From: Lottia gigantea
Taxonomy: Eukaryota > Mollusca > Gastropoda > Lottiidae
Length of the DNA: 64,000 bases
Assembly (NCBI RefSeq): GCF_000327385.1
Contig: NW_008710049.1
Span: 5,012,645 to 5,076,644, forward strand
Direction: 5' to 3'
Numbering within the stretch: the first letter of the stretch is position 1; each line of letters opens with the position of its first letter. The translations under genes were made by a program, and so were the position numbers. Under the pieces are notes generated by a model. The model was not told the DNA's origin. It ran no database searches and saw only the letters and a list, made by a program, of their open reading frames with translations. Below are positions 25,225-36,426 of the stretch, one piece after another.

Positions 25225-26236
25225 CGTTATTCGACAAAAGTCTAAATAGCTAAACGACACTAAACGCTAGTCGTCAAAACGTCCAAATAGCTAAATGACA
25301 TTAAACAGTAGTCGACAAAACGTCCAAATAGCCAAACGACACTAAACGCTAGTCGACAAAACGTCCAAATAGCTAAACGACATTAAACGCTAGTCGACAA
25401 AAAGTCCAAATAGCCAAACGACACTAAACGCTAGTCGACAAAACGTCCAAATAGCTAAACGACACTAAACGCTAGTCGACAAAAAGTCCAAATAGCTAAA
25501 CTAAATTAAACGCTAGTCGACAAAAAGTCCAAATAGCCAAACGACACTAAACGCTAGTCGACAAAACGTCCAAATAGCCAAACGACACTAAACGCTAGTC
25601 GACAAAACGTCCAAATAGCCAAACGACACTAAACGCTAGTCGACAAAACGTCCAAATAGCTAAATGACACTAAACGCTAGTCGACAAAAAGTCCAAATAG
25701 CCAAACGACACTAAACGCTAGTCGACAAAACGTCCAAATAGCTAAATGACATTAAACAGTAGTCGACAAAACGTCCAAATAGCCAAACGACACTAAACGC
25801 TAGTCGACAAAAAGTCCAAATAGCTAAACGAGACTAAACGCTAGTCGACAAAACGTCCAAATAGCTAAACGACACTAAACGCTAGTCGACAAAAAGTCCA
25901 AATAGCTAAACGAGACTAAACGCTAGTCGACAAAACGTCCAAATAGCTAAACGACACTAAACGCTAGTCGACAAAAAGTCCAAATAGCTAAACGACATTA
26001 AACGCTAGTCGACAAAACGTCCAAATAGCTAAACGACACTAAACGCTAGTCGACAAAAAGTCCAAATAGCTAAACGACACTAAACGCTAGTCGACAAAAA
26101 GTCCAAATAGCTAAAGGACACTAAACGCTAGTCGACAAAACGTCCAAATAGCTAAACGACACTAAACGCTAGTCGACAAAACGTCCAAATAACTAAACGA
26201 CACTAAACGCTAGTCGACAAAACGTCCAAATAGCTA
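25225..26236. repeat. 41-bp CpG-dense tandem array (~25 copies), 11-mer higher-order period
   Basis: The monomer is 'ctaaacgacactaaacgcta' followed by 'gtcgacaaaacgtccaaatag', 41 bp, carrying four CpGs and the palindrome GTCGAC. Variants (cgtcc/aagtcc, gccaaa/gctaaa, atgacattaaacagtag) mark a longer period: the last variant recurs at 25,291 and 25,742, 451 bp apart, or eleven monomers. Confidence 0.96.
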
Positions 26237-26365
26237 TCAGAGTTTCGGACTATACCAATGAATCAAGTTTAAAACAGAATTCTTGGGGGGTTTCAAATCT
26301 AAACGATGGGTTAAAATTGTCCAAATAGCAATCCGAGTTACGGACTATACCAGTTTGGTTACTTA
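26224..26365. repeat. array-edge duplication extending from the 41-bp monomer
   Basis: 'gtccaaatagctatcagagt' then 'ttcggactatacca' at 26,224 recurs as 'gtccaaatagcaatccgagt' then 'tacggactatacca' at 26,319. The array edge thus passes into a 95-bp unit that shares only 'gtccaaatagc' with the monomer. Confidence 0.7.
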
Positions 26366-26770
26366 TGAAACAGGTCATAAAATATAATTATTGAGTTATC
26401 TTTTATCTTTTTTAATAAACACCTACAAAATAGGAAATTCAAATATTTCACAGTTATTTTAGTTTCAATCACTGATAACATGAAAGTTTCTCGTTTACAC
26501 ATTCTTATTTTTTAACACAATTTCTGGCAAGGAATTCTGGCAAGGAAACATTTGTCGGGGTCAAAACAATTCGAATCTTGTGAAGAATTTCTCGTGTACT
26601 GTACGTAGCAGCCAATTGTCTACTGATTTCACCTCGGTGAATCGCATTTCGCCGATTATTTTCATGTACATTCGTACTAATACTGATAGTCTAAGAAACG
26701 ACATTGAGTTGATTCCAAAATTGGTGCATACTAATGTTTAGAAGATTGTTAAAACATTCTGACAACCGAC

Positions 26771-26856
26771 CATTACTGAAACTAAACACCATCCACAATT
26801 GCTCCTCCATATATATTACTTGCCCCTCCAAACTATCAAGTCTGGTTACGGGCCTG
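26771..26856 (-). mobile_element. hAT-like MITE fragment (family of 7,229-7,415)
   Basis: Read on the minus strand it starts CAGGCCCGTAACCAGACTTG and continues with 'ggggcaagtaatatat' and 'gatggtgtttagtt', matching the copy at 7,229 in order. The far end is lost. Confidence 0.65.
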
Positions 26857-27239
26857 CCGAGTTATAGGTCCTTCTAGACTTCGCTGATGGTTTATCGAGT
26901 CATTGGAGTATTTTTAGTGTAGACCTCAATTACAAATGTCAATTGCTACAAAATTAAGGAGGTGTTCATTATTTTTCACAACTAATAATAATGTATTATT
27001 ACATATAATTCATAATTAGATAAATTTGTTTTACTGTATTCTATGTTAGATTGACTGGATTTGGCAATAAATTCTTTCATGGTTATTTCACATGGAATGA
27101 ATGACATTTTCATCTAGCAAAACAATTTGTTCAGTCAATACAAAGCAGCAATAGGTATATTATTAATATTGTAGAGGAATACATATACTGGTAAATATAC
27201 GGAAAACGTTTTTCTTAGTTAGACGACTATCGTGAGTTG

Positions 27240-27346
27240 CAGTGGCATATTTAGGGAGTGCGCAACTGGGTCCCTTCTGGAGGTGACTGACCCTGACCTC
27301 AATGGACTTCGGATTTAGAGAGACACCCCTTATTTTTGCCACTATC
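27240..27346. mobile_element. possible short hAT-like MITE
   Basis: Starts CAGTGGCATATTTAGGGAG and ends near CCCCTTATTTTTGCCACTA, an imperfect inverted pair about 107 bp apart. No target-site duplication was visible. Confidence 0.4.
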
Positions 27347-28744
27347 CTTAGCATTTTCTAGATACACTTCTGCGTGTTTCCTATGATCAGCGAGTAGGAA
27401 ACCTTGACATGAAAAACAACTAATCCAGTTTATTCCGAGCAGTCTACCGCCGTCATGATCTGCATGCAACAGGTTTCCGAAATAATATGTATAGGTTTCC
27501 TTTTACATCCTACTTCCGCATCCACCAACACTTCAGTTATTTGTAATTTGTTGCAGATTCATTCTAAAAAATAATCGATAGTCCAATATCCGACTTTTTT
27601 TCAAAGGAATTTTGGCTTCATTCCAGTGAACAATTAAAAGATTGCGTTACTTAATTCTAGAATTCTAGAAGCCTCAGAAGAAATACATTTTAGGTCTAGA
27701 AAAAGTGATAATAGTCGTCTTTTCTTCGCTATAAAAAACTATTTCAGATACATGAATCATTTTCCACAATGCAAATCCTACTTCAAGTTCGACTGCATTA
27801 AAATATTTAAATAACAAAGACCATAGATAACCTATATAATGGCGTCGATATTAATATGTAATGTACCACGTAATTCAAATCTACTGATAAAATCAATTCG
27901 TTCTATGTTCATGAACCCGGCGGGTCTAACCGCTCAGATCACTTTACATGAATGGGAATCCAATACAGAGATATTGGTAATTTGAAGAGACTTTAGACTT
28001 GGAAAAACTGAAGAAAATATTATTCAACGAACAATACTTCTCATAAATTGAGATGGGTTTTAAACAAGCGTGTTACTTCTTTATCTAACTAATTAAATGG
28101 AATTACAATCACGTTTCTTTTTTCTAATATTTTCTTCTTCATTGTAATCTATCAAGTTTTCTACCACAATCCCGTTCTAATGACGTTAGCCAATCAATGT
28201 GTGTCTTGTAGAACTTAATTTCAACCATATGACTGTCTCTTTGGGTTCCGCTATACCTGAAATACAACACTTCAATGTAATCTAATTCTACTTAGATTAG
28301 TTGATTTTGTACCTCTTCAGCGCTTCAGTATTTATATCTCAATTTTGCTGACTACAATCTTCGTTTTATCCGATTTCTTCATCCTGGCTTTATAACTTTC
28401 CTATTTCTTTTAAAACAAAATCGATTGAAATTTTGAATGATTCTATTCTGTCGCTCTTCTCTCGCTTAACTTTTTTAGAATCCTTTTGTGTAAAATAGTT
28501 CAAGTCGCTAGATATTTCCGTTTCATTCAGTTTGTGAGATTTCTCTTTTTTTTTCTTTGTGTAACTTCTGCTGAAACCTGTTCAATTTTAACTGACTTCT
28601 TTACATTAAATTACACTAAATTACACACAATAACAATAGGAACGCTAAAAAAGGTTTCTTAATCAAATGGCATTAAATTTTGTAATAGAGACGTCATGAT
28701 CTTCTCATGTTTTCTGACAATACAGGAACAACATAGGCCTACTT

Positions 28745-28935
28745 TGGACTGGAAATCCGAGTTCTGCCTTGCGAAGCTAAAGAAATAAAGAAAGAAAAAA
28801 GCATTAATTTACAAGGATAACCGGTTCCCTGGCCAAACTCATTTACTGCTGGGTCGACTGGAATTATCAGTGAAGGCCATTGGACTTTCACACGCCGACC
28901 GCGATTAGAACCCACATCCGCCATTTGTTCGATGT
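28745..28935 (-). mobile_element. possible tRNA-derived SINE
   Basis: On the minus strand 'gatgtgggttctaatcgcgg' includes GGTTCTAATC, close to a B-box, followed by a GC-richer body ('ggccagggaaccggttatcc') and an A/T-rich end with 'ctttctttatttc'. No good A-box. An open frame of 61 codons here is incidental. Confidence 0.4.
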
Positions 28936-29593
28936 AACAATAATAAATTATTGTCTCCGATACGAATGGAAGAAAACCTGCGGCATCTCTTTAATACTCA
29001 ATTTAATATTCGTTAATAAGAATAACTTTAAGATAAGATAACTTTAAATAATTTCCAGTTCTCAAATTTCCTGTAAGGCTCATAGAGTTCTTATGTCCTT
29101 ATTACAGCAGCATACATTGTCAATCTGCTACAGATTTAGCCTACTCGTGTATGATAATAATATGTAATTCAGACAATTAATAGTAACCCAACATCATAAG
29201 TAGACAATATGGTGTAACATTTGAACTGAGATAACATGTACATCTCTTGATGATCACACTAACATAATCTGTCTCTCTCGTACATATGTACTTGTGTATA
29301 TGTTAACAAACCAGTGCATGGAAACATTGTGCAAATTTTCCCTTCCTTGATTTAGTCTTCATATAATCCATGCACTGTTCCAGTGAGCTGAATGTTAGAC
29401 AGGATCATGTCACTTTGGTGTATTGGACCTAATTCTGGGTCATGTAAAATAAAATTTGGTCCAGACTATTATGGAGTCTTGTGTGATGCAGGCCCTTGAA
29501 GCGGGCAATTTCATTCGATCTACTTAAGATATTAAAGTGTTATGTTACGACCTAATAAAACGATTTTGTCTTTGATCGCCAGTGCCAGGTATT

Positions 29594-30020
29594 GTAATCG
29601 TTACCATCTTCACCATGTCAAGTTATAACGAACTGTGTCACCTTGACTGCAATCTCAACCTTTCTAATATCAAGGTCGTTTATATATGCAACGATCTGAT
29701 TGGATTGTACGCCAGCAAATACAGCCAATCAGAGCCGTCGGCAGAGAGACTAGACAATTGTATTGCGCGTTTAATCGAAGGCTCTGATGGGCTATATACA
29801 CTAGCATAAAATAAAATTTCTTTATTTACAAACTTCTGTGAAACAAGAAAGGTGGCTATTGCAGTCACAGTCCTATGTCGAGGGCCCTGATTGACTGTAT
29901 TATATTCACTACAAGTACAATCCAATCAAATCTCTACATTCCGTGATACAAGGAAGGTTTAGAGTCAACGTATTAAACGAAATTCGTAATAGCTTGACAT
30001 GGTGAAGTAGAATCGTAACT
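29594..30020. mobile_element. foldback MITE, copy A
   Basis: The left end 'atcttcaccatgtcaagtta' (about 29,605) is the inverse of the right end 'agcttgacatggtgaagtag' (about 29,991). The interior is also palindromic around 29,757 ('acagccaatcagagcc' against 'ggctctgatgggctatat'), which explains why both strands show similar open frames. It shares 'tttacaaacttc...acaagaaaggtg.ctattgcagtca' with copies at 42.1 and 61.4 kb. Confidence 0.8.
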
Positions 30021-30743
30021 TAATGTACTCTACGCCATATGTTTAACGAAAGAAAGAGTCTGGGCCTTCGGGATGATGTAAGAGATGGGAGATATCAAGA
30101 GTAGACAGAGAGAGAAATGAACATCGTTATTATCTAGAACAAAGCAGACAAGTCAATAACCTTAAGGTCTACTTCATTGGCGATTTAAACAGTTATTAAG
30201 ACAATATCTTCTCATTCACCATTCATGTTGGAATCCCACCCTAGGCATTTTATATTAAAGTCTCCAGACAAATAACCAAAGTCAATCAATTTCATTGTAG
30301 ATTTAGGGAACTATAAGATCGCCGGATTTGTTTTCATCGTTGCCATATACTAATATACTATAAAGGGGTTTAGTTGTCGATTTTTTTAATTAGTTTAAAT
30401 CGGGAGTATATAGCGTTTTTTTAAATTTACTTTTAACATATATTCACAAGACAAAACAAGAACACATGTTTTGGTGAACATTTTGGAAATCCGACTATTG
30501 CATAAAACGTTATACCGGATTATTTCGTCTATTAATATATTAATCTAACAAAACAAGATTTTTTTTATATAATTTACATATACATATTCTTTTTATTATA
30601 AAGCTAGTGCGCATCCGCCCTCCCCTTTTAACAATACATAAACTAAAAGTTACAATATTAATAATAAGTGGCTATACATGTTACCTGAGCTCAAATGATA
30701 GTGGCGTGACTTCTCAGGGATTTCAATAAGGAGATTTATCCCT

Positions 30744-30890
30744 TTAAGAAACAGATGCGCCATTTCCGGGAGTTGATTTGGAACTTGCATATGTAAATAG
30801 TCTTCAGAACTACTAAAACTGTACTAAAATCGTCCAATTAATTTAAATAGACCTCAAACAACAAATTTAACTTTGCGTTCACAAGCTTAT
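30744..30890. mobile_element. truncated copy of the TTAA-flanked MITE family
   Basis: Starts TTAAGAAACAGATGCGCCAT and continues 'gttgattt', 'atgtaaatagtcttcagaac', 'aaaatcg', collinear with the intact copies. It is lost after about 30,890. Confidence 0.65.
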
Positions 30891-31472
30891 CTGATCTCTG
30901 AAATTTGTGGTACGAAAGTTTAATGTCTCGTTAGACCAAGTATGTTTCATCGAAGTATGTTTCAAAATTACTAAGTTTAATTAATTATTACTTAGTTTTA
31001 TGGTTTTGTTGGATTATAGAGGGTTTCTGTCGTATAGTTTTGATACCAGTTGAGTCCAAAGACTCATTTTGTCCAAGTTTAAAAATTTCGATTTTTTGGT
31101 CATCCTAAATGGTAGTATACCTTTAACGGAACACCCGATACGCGTTGATGTGACAGTTTGGAAACCAGTATTCCTTCTGTCAGGCTAGACAGATCTCTAA
31201 ATTTATAAATTTGCAATATTCCGATCTCCAAATCTTCGTCTATGGTTCTTGTAGTCCAGAAAGTTAGAAGGTAAAATTCCGTTTCATTTCTATATATCAT
31301 TTATCACTTATCCTCGTCCAGATGATTGAACCGGGAAATGTCTTAAAGCAGCTAAATATTACTTACCACCAACATCTAAGACTTAATATTCTTCAAGTTA
31401 GAATATTTAATTCTTAATAGCTTTATATCGCTCTTTGAACTTCGGTCACAACAGAGTGAGCGTGTTATAGAT

Positions 31473-31718
31473 CAGGGGTTTTCAACAAGGGGGTATTTTT
31501 TTATTTTAAAATGGGGGTTTTGAGGCACTTTGTTGTTTAGCATAAAATATTTAGACAATTATAATTTATTATTCAGCAAGGCTATATTCTATATTCTCTG
31601 ACATGAACAAATATTTCAATGAAATTCTAAGAGTAAATAACGATTTATGGGGGGTGGGGTGGGGGTACTGCAAGAGTTAAGGGATCCTGAGAGGGTAATA
31701 GAATCATTGAAACCCCCA
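31473..31718. mobile_element. hAT-like MITE with G-rich ends
   Basis: Left end CAGGGGTTTTCAAC; the right end read inverted is TGGGGGTTTCAAT. Flanks ttatagat (31,465-31,472) and ttccagat (31,719-31,726) match at 6 of 8, compatible with an aged 8-bp duplication. The interior holds a G-run cluster at 31,649-31,665. Confidence 0.5.
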
Positions 31719-32129
31719 TTCCAGATGAAGATGTGGGGTGAACACGTGAGAAAATGCACCACCTTACGGACGTAATATATGACCCAACGTGACTATGGAT
31801 TCAGTTTTTTGAAAATACAGAGAGCTGCTGAATACTATTGCGAACTGCGTCTTATACCTCGACATCAATAGCCACATTTATTTTATTCAGGAATGCAGCG
31901 TTTTGATTGATTTGTTCGCCAGACCCTTGAGTGTTGATGACTCAAAGGAAAACAAGGAATATCTGCAATCTCTATTCGATAAAAAATTGTACCACTTCAG
32001 AGAATTTAAAACAATGTTTACTAATTTGTTGAACTGTACATGTAAATGCAAGGATTTTTAATATTGACGACATCAGATGTATCTGGAAGTCCTACAGATA
32101 AAATTAGAACATTAATTGGACTGGGTTAA

Positions 32130-32331
32130 ATTGACAGATTCGCCATTTTGAAGAATTAGAAATTACTGTACGAAAATCGCATTATTCCTTCAAAATACCA
32201 CAAACTCGGAATTTCACTTTATGTTTCTGTATATTATGTATTTCCTGTTTATTGCAGAGTCTCAAGAAAAGACGAGTCGTCTTTTTAACTTTCAAACGGA
32301 GATAATGATGAACACACATGGAACTGTCACT
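32130..32331. mobile_element. internally shortened TTAA-flanked MITE copy (202 bp)
   Basis: Left end ATTGACAGATTCGCCATTTT after TTAA (32,126-32,129); right end CTGTCACT before TTAA (32,332-32,335). The body is collinear with the 340-bp copies up to 'aacacacatgga', after which about 140 bp are missing. Confidence 0.75.
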
Positions 32332-32603
32332 TTAAATCAGATGGACTCCAGTGGATCGTAAATAAATATGATTGAAACTGAAGATAAAAACTGAGAAATA
32401 TTACAGATAATTGTCTTCTTTTCAATTTCTTTGCCAAGCGTTTAATTCCGTGCCAAAAGGCGCTTAACTTTACAGAACTTCTTATTAACTTTCTTCGATA
32501 AATTCTTGGTGATAATTATTAGTCGTATTCTACAGAAGTCTCAATTCAATGGATGAATTGCTTTGGTTGATCTGGAAATGATAAAACAAACATGTACACC
32601 ACA

Positions 32604-32648
32604 GGCACTTACACTTCTACCGAACAATCAAGTCTGGCTATGGGCCTG
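32604..32648 (-). mobile_element. hAT-like MITE end fragment
   Basis: On the minus strand it starts CAGGCCCATAGCCAGACTTG and then 'attgttcgg', nearly identical to the start of the copy at 7,229. Confidence 0.55.
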
Positions 32649-32779
32649 TATATACACATGTGAACAATGATTCAATGTGTCCTTAAGCTGAAATTAATAT
32701 AGCCGAAGTAGATCGCTCTGAACTGTAATACAGAGAATAACTCAGGTCCAATGTGGAATATAACGAAGAGATAAACTGT

Positions 32780-33985
32780 TACTTGTGTTCTGTAAAAGGT
32801 CAACAGGACAACAGTTAACCATTCACTAGACTACAACCCAGACGTCAGGTGATGACTGGTGTTCTGTAAATAGACAAGAGGACAACAGTAAACCACTCAC
32901 TCAAATATAACCCAGACATCAAGTGATGACTGGTGTTCTGTAAACAGACAACAGGGCAACAGTTTCCCCTCTCAGTAGAATACAACCCGGACGTTAGGTG
33001 ATGACTGGTGTTCTGTAAATAGACAACAGGACAACAGTAAACCACTCACTAGACTACAACCCAGACGTCAGGTGATGACTGGTGTTCTGTAAACAGACAA
33101 CAAGACAACAGTTTCCCCACTCAGTAGAATACAACCCAGACGTCAGGTGATGACTGGTGTTCTGTAAACAGACAACAGGACAATAGTTACCAACTCACTA
33201 GAATATAACCCAGACGTCAGGTGATGACTGGTGTTCTGTAAACAGACAACAGGACAACAGTAAACCACTCACTAGACTACAACCCAGACGTCAGGTGATG
33301 ACTGGTGTTCTGTAAACAGACAACATGGCAACAGTTTCCCCACTCAGTAGAATATAACCCAGACGTCATGTGATGACCGGTGTTCTGTAAATAGACAAGA
33401 GGACAACAGTAAACCACTCACTAGAACACAACCCAGACGTCAGGTGATGACTGGTGTTCTGTAAACAGACAACATGGCAACAGTTTCCCCACTCAGTAGA
33501 ATACAACCCAGACGTCATGTGATGACTGGTGTTCTGTAAACTGACAACAGGACAACAGTAAACCACTCACTAGAACACAACCCAGACGTCAGGTGATGAC
33601 TGGTGTTCTGTAAACAGACAACATGGCAACAGTTTCCCCACTCGGTAGAATACAACCCAGACGTCATGTGATGACTGGTGTTCTGTAAATAGACAACAGG
33701 ACAACAGTAAACCACTCACTAGAACACAACCCAGACGTCAGGTGATGACTGGTGTTCTGTAAACAGACAACATGGCAACAGTTTCCCCACTCAGTAGAAT
33801 ACAACCCAGACGGCATGTGATGACTAGTGCTCTGTAAAAAGACAAGAAGACAACAGTTAACCACTCACTAGAACACAACCCAGACGTCAGGTGATGACTG
33901 GTGTTCTGTAAACAGACAACAGGACAACAGTTTCCCCACTCACTATAACACAACCCAGACGTCAAGTGATGACTGGTGTTAAACA
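32780..33985. repeat. dimeric 74/75-bp tandem array (149-bp higher-order unit)
   Basis: Monomer A (74 bp) has 'aggacaacagtaaaccactc'; monomer B (75 bp) has 'atggcaacagtttccccactc'. Both share 'gtgttctgtaaacagacaac' and 'aacccagacgtcaggtgatg'. They mostly alternate, giving a 149-bp period best kept at 33,300-33,900. About 16 monomers in all. Each has the palindrome GACGTC. Minus-strand frames repeat every 149 bp with no start context and are taken as artefacts. Confidence 0.96.
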
Positions 33986-34002
33986 GTCTTTAGTGACTAC
34001 AG

Positions 34003-34344
34003 GGTTGCACAATATAGCTAATAGAGTGAAACGTCAAGTCAGACACGATATTTCGGTGAAATATTATCCGATCATCGCGAAAATCAATAGGTATCATCTT
34101 CATAATGACATTGACACACAAAATAAAAATCAAAAAAATCTGTAAAAAATTGTAGCCTGTAGAGTGAGCACGAGTTGCACAATATAGCTAATAGAGAAAA
34201 ACGTCAAGTCAGACACGATATTTCGGTGAAAAATTATCCGATCATCACGAAAATCCATAGGGATCATCTTCATAATGACATTGACACACAAAATAAAAAT
34301 CAAAAGAATCCATAAAGAACTGTAGCCTGTAGAGTGAGCACGAG
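34003..34344. repeat. 171-bp tandem duplication
   Basis: 'gttgcacaatatagctaata' begins at 34,003 and 34,174. The two copies run side by side through 'cagacacgatatttcggtga', 'cttcataatgacattgacac' and 'gtagcctgtagagtgagcac' with few differences, so the duplication is fairly recent. Confidence 0.92.
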
Positions 34345-34432
34345 CCAAATGTGAACGGACGGACGGACGGACCGACGGACCGACGGGGTGATTACAATAT
34401 ACGCCCATTTTACGTGTGGGCGTATAAAAATA
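34345..34432. repeat. (GGAC)n tract with terminal hairpin; end of a dispersed element
   Basis: A GGAC/CGAC microsatellite (about 34,356-34,385) is followed by 'ggggtgattacaatatacgc' and the inverted pair TATACGCCCA / TGGGCGTATA (9-nt loop). The element at 62,453-62,710 has the same order: GGAC tract, 'ggggtg', then 'acaatata'. Confidence 0.7.
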
Positions 34433-36425
34433 TGTGTAAGAATTATGTTATCCAATCTGAATGATTATTAGCTATTTCTTGCCGGCTATTAATTGTTAAG
34501 TTTAACTTCGACCCAGCAGTTAATGCAGCCTAACTCAGAGAACTCCTACAACAGTGATTTCTTTTATTTAGTTACATGCAAGGTCGTAGAGTAATGGAGG
34601 CAACTGAAACGACGACGGTCTTTCATTCAATTGTCTGCTGCATTTTAACTTAACTTGGATTGCACTGAAGGCTTGAAAAGGGGCTGTTATAAGATAGTTT
34701 GAATCATGATCCAAAGCCTTAATGATAAATCCACCTAAACTTGGATATTTGAAACAGGATCCAAGGCTTCCAATGATAAATATTTTTTCATTCTGAAGTT
34801 ATAAACCAACGTGGTCAATGACTGGTGGTCATTATAAAGTACTTATTATCCATCTGACCGATTACTACTTTGAATCCGTATTCAGTTTAATGAAGACAAC
34901 CTTGAGTGGATGATAGCCTCCAAAACAGATACATTATAATAAGAAAATATAATACATAAAATTTTTCTCAAATGAAATAATTTAGAGAATATGCTGAAGT
35001 GAATACATAAAAAATATTTTAGTACATGTATTTATCAATGACTGCAGAACAATTAATTTGATTTGTTGACTTTCATTATTAATCTGAACGTGTTTTGCTA
35101 AACCATATCTTCAGATAGAAAGACATATTCAAACCCTTAATTAACGGATAAGTGGCGATGCCATGAAGCAAAACTAAAAAATGAAATCCAGATCTGCATA
35201 AATCAGATGGCTTTATTTTGTGATGTGTAGTTGGATGTAAAACTCCACTAATTCATTAACAAAACAATATAGATAATGCACAATATATTAGATCCCGGGC
35301 GTTCTCTCCGGCTTACTCAGATATCGCTTTATTGAAGATAATCTGAGACAGCATTATATTAGTGTAATTGTATTGAGATACGAGGGATGATATCTGTATA
35401 ATACCTCGCCTCCAGATAAATAGCTTATATAGATAATAGAAAAGGTTGATAACCTTAAAAATGACATAATGCCACTTTAATTAACTCGACAGAACTGTGT
35501 ATGGCAGTCAAAGAAATTAAAAATAAATCTGTCGAACCCATGCCAGAGCAACACAGCTAAAAAGGTTTCCCAGATGAGTATTATGACATCAGTTCCTGCT
35601 AAACTATGTGACCCTATACTAATTCAAAACCAAGACACTCAAAAATGTCCATCGATCCAGGTACAAAATATGAAAATTAAGATAAGATCAACCCTGTATA
35701 TCATAACCCAGGAATGTTCCGAAACATCTGCATCTAGTCTAGTTCTTCTTCCAATTGTCGGTTGGAGTACGGCCAGAAAAACGTGGCCACATTTCACAGA
35801 TGTTTTTCACAGACTTGACATAAATAGTGTTAGTGGAAAGATGGTATTACTGAACTATAATATCGGGTTTGAAATTATCACTATGCATTTTTGAGCATAA
35901 ACACTAGTTGTGTTTTTTTTCTAATTTTTTAGCTCAAAAACCTTAACTTTTCTTATTATTCTAGTCAAACCAACTGTAAGTGGATGCCAGTTATCTGTAC
36001 AAGTATTCCCGATGTCGAGTTCCAGTGTCAAGTTCCATAACAGAAGTGAAGCGGGATAAATACAAGAATTCATAGTTATAATCTCTAAATTTCTCTAGAT
36101 ATTATTTTCGTGAAGTAAGGAATCATCAGAGCTTTAAAGAAAATAAAGCTTTCAATTGATCTCTAGGGAATATTAGTCCTCAATCTACTATCATGATTAG
36201 CGTATAAACACTAAAGGGACTCAAATATGTACTTGAAAACTACACAGGATTTGTCACTTAATGTTTTATTTTTCGATTTTCTTTAGTTACAATTACAAAT
36301 TACTTCTTACCATTCAAGCTCATTATAAAAGCAGGGTCAAGTTCTTATCTGTCCAAACATGATTTTTAAACCAAGAAGATTTCAAGATGACAGGGAAGTA
36401 GGCTGTTTTGGACAAGATGATGGAA
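34433..36425. other. intergenic; nothing recognised
   Basis: AT-rich. The longest open frame (35,574-35,894, plus strand, 106 codons) has no recognisable domain, no repeats and biased low-complexity stretches. I cannot support it as a gene. Confidence 0.5.
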
Positions 36426-36426
36426 A

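Larger units (their letters stand above)
26366..29590. other. intergenic with a few MITE/SINE fragments; no gene
   Basis: AT-rich. The elements at 26,771-26,856, 27,240-27,346 and 28,745-28,935 are listed separately. The rest shows nothing I can name. Confidence 0.5.
30021..32751. other. intergenic with MITE fragments; no gene
   Basis: AT-rich. The named elements inside are listed separately. No exon, RNA gene or long open frame. Confidence 0.5.

Noticed and set aside
25225-26236. CRISPR-like repeat array
   Set aside because: Units are contiguous with no unique spacers, and the context is eukaryotic. It is a minisatellite.
32845-33965. Series of 66-75-codon minus-strand frames every 149 bp
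   Set aside because: They follow from the 74/75-bp dimer. The 149-bp period is not a multiple of three, so no continuous protein is possible.
35574-35894. 106-codon plus-strand open frame
   Set aside because: No recognisable domain, no splice partners and no codon pattern different from the surrounding AT-rich sequence.
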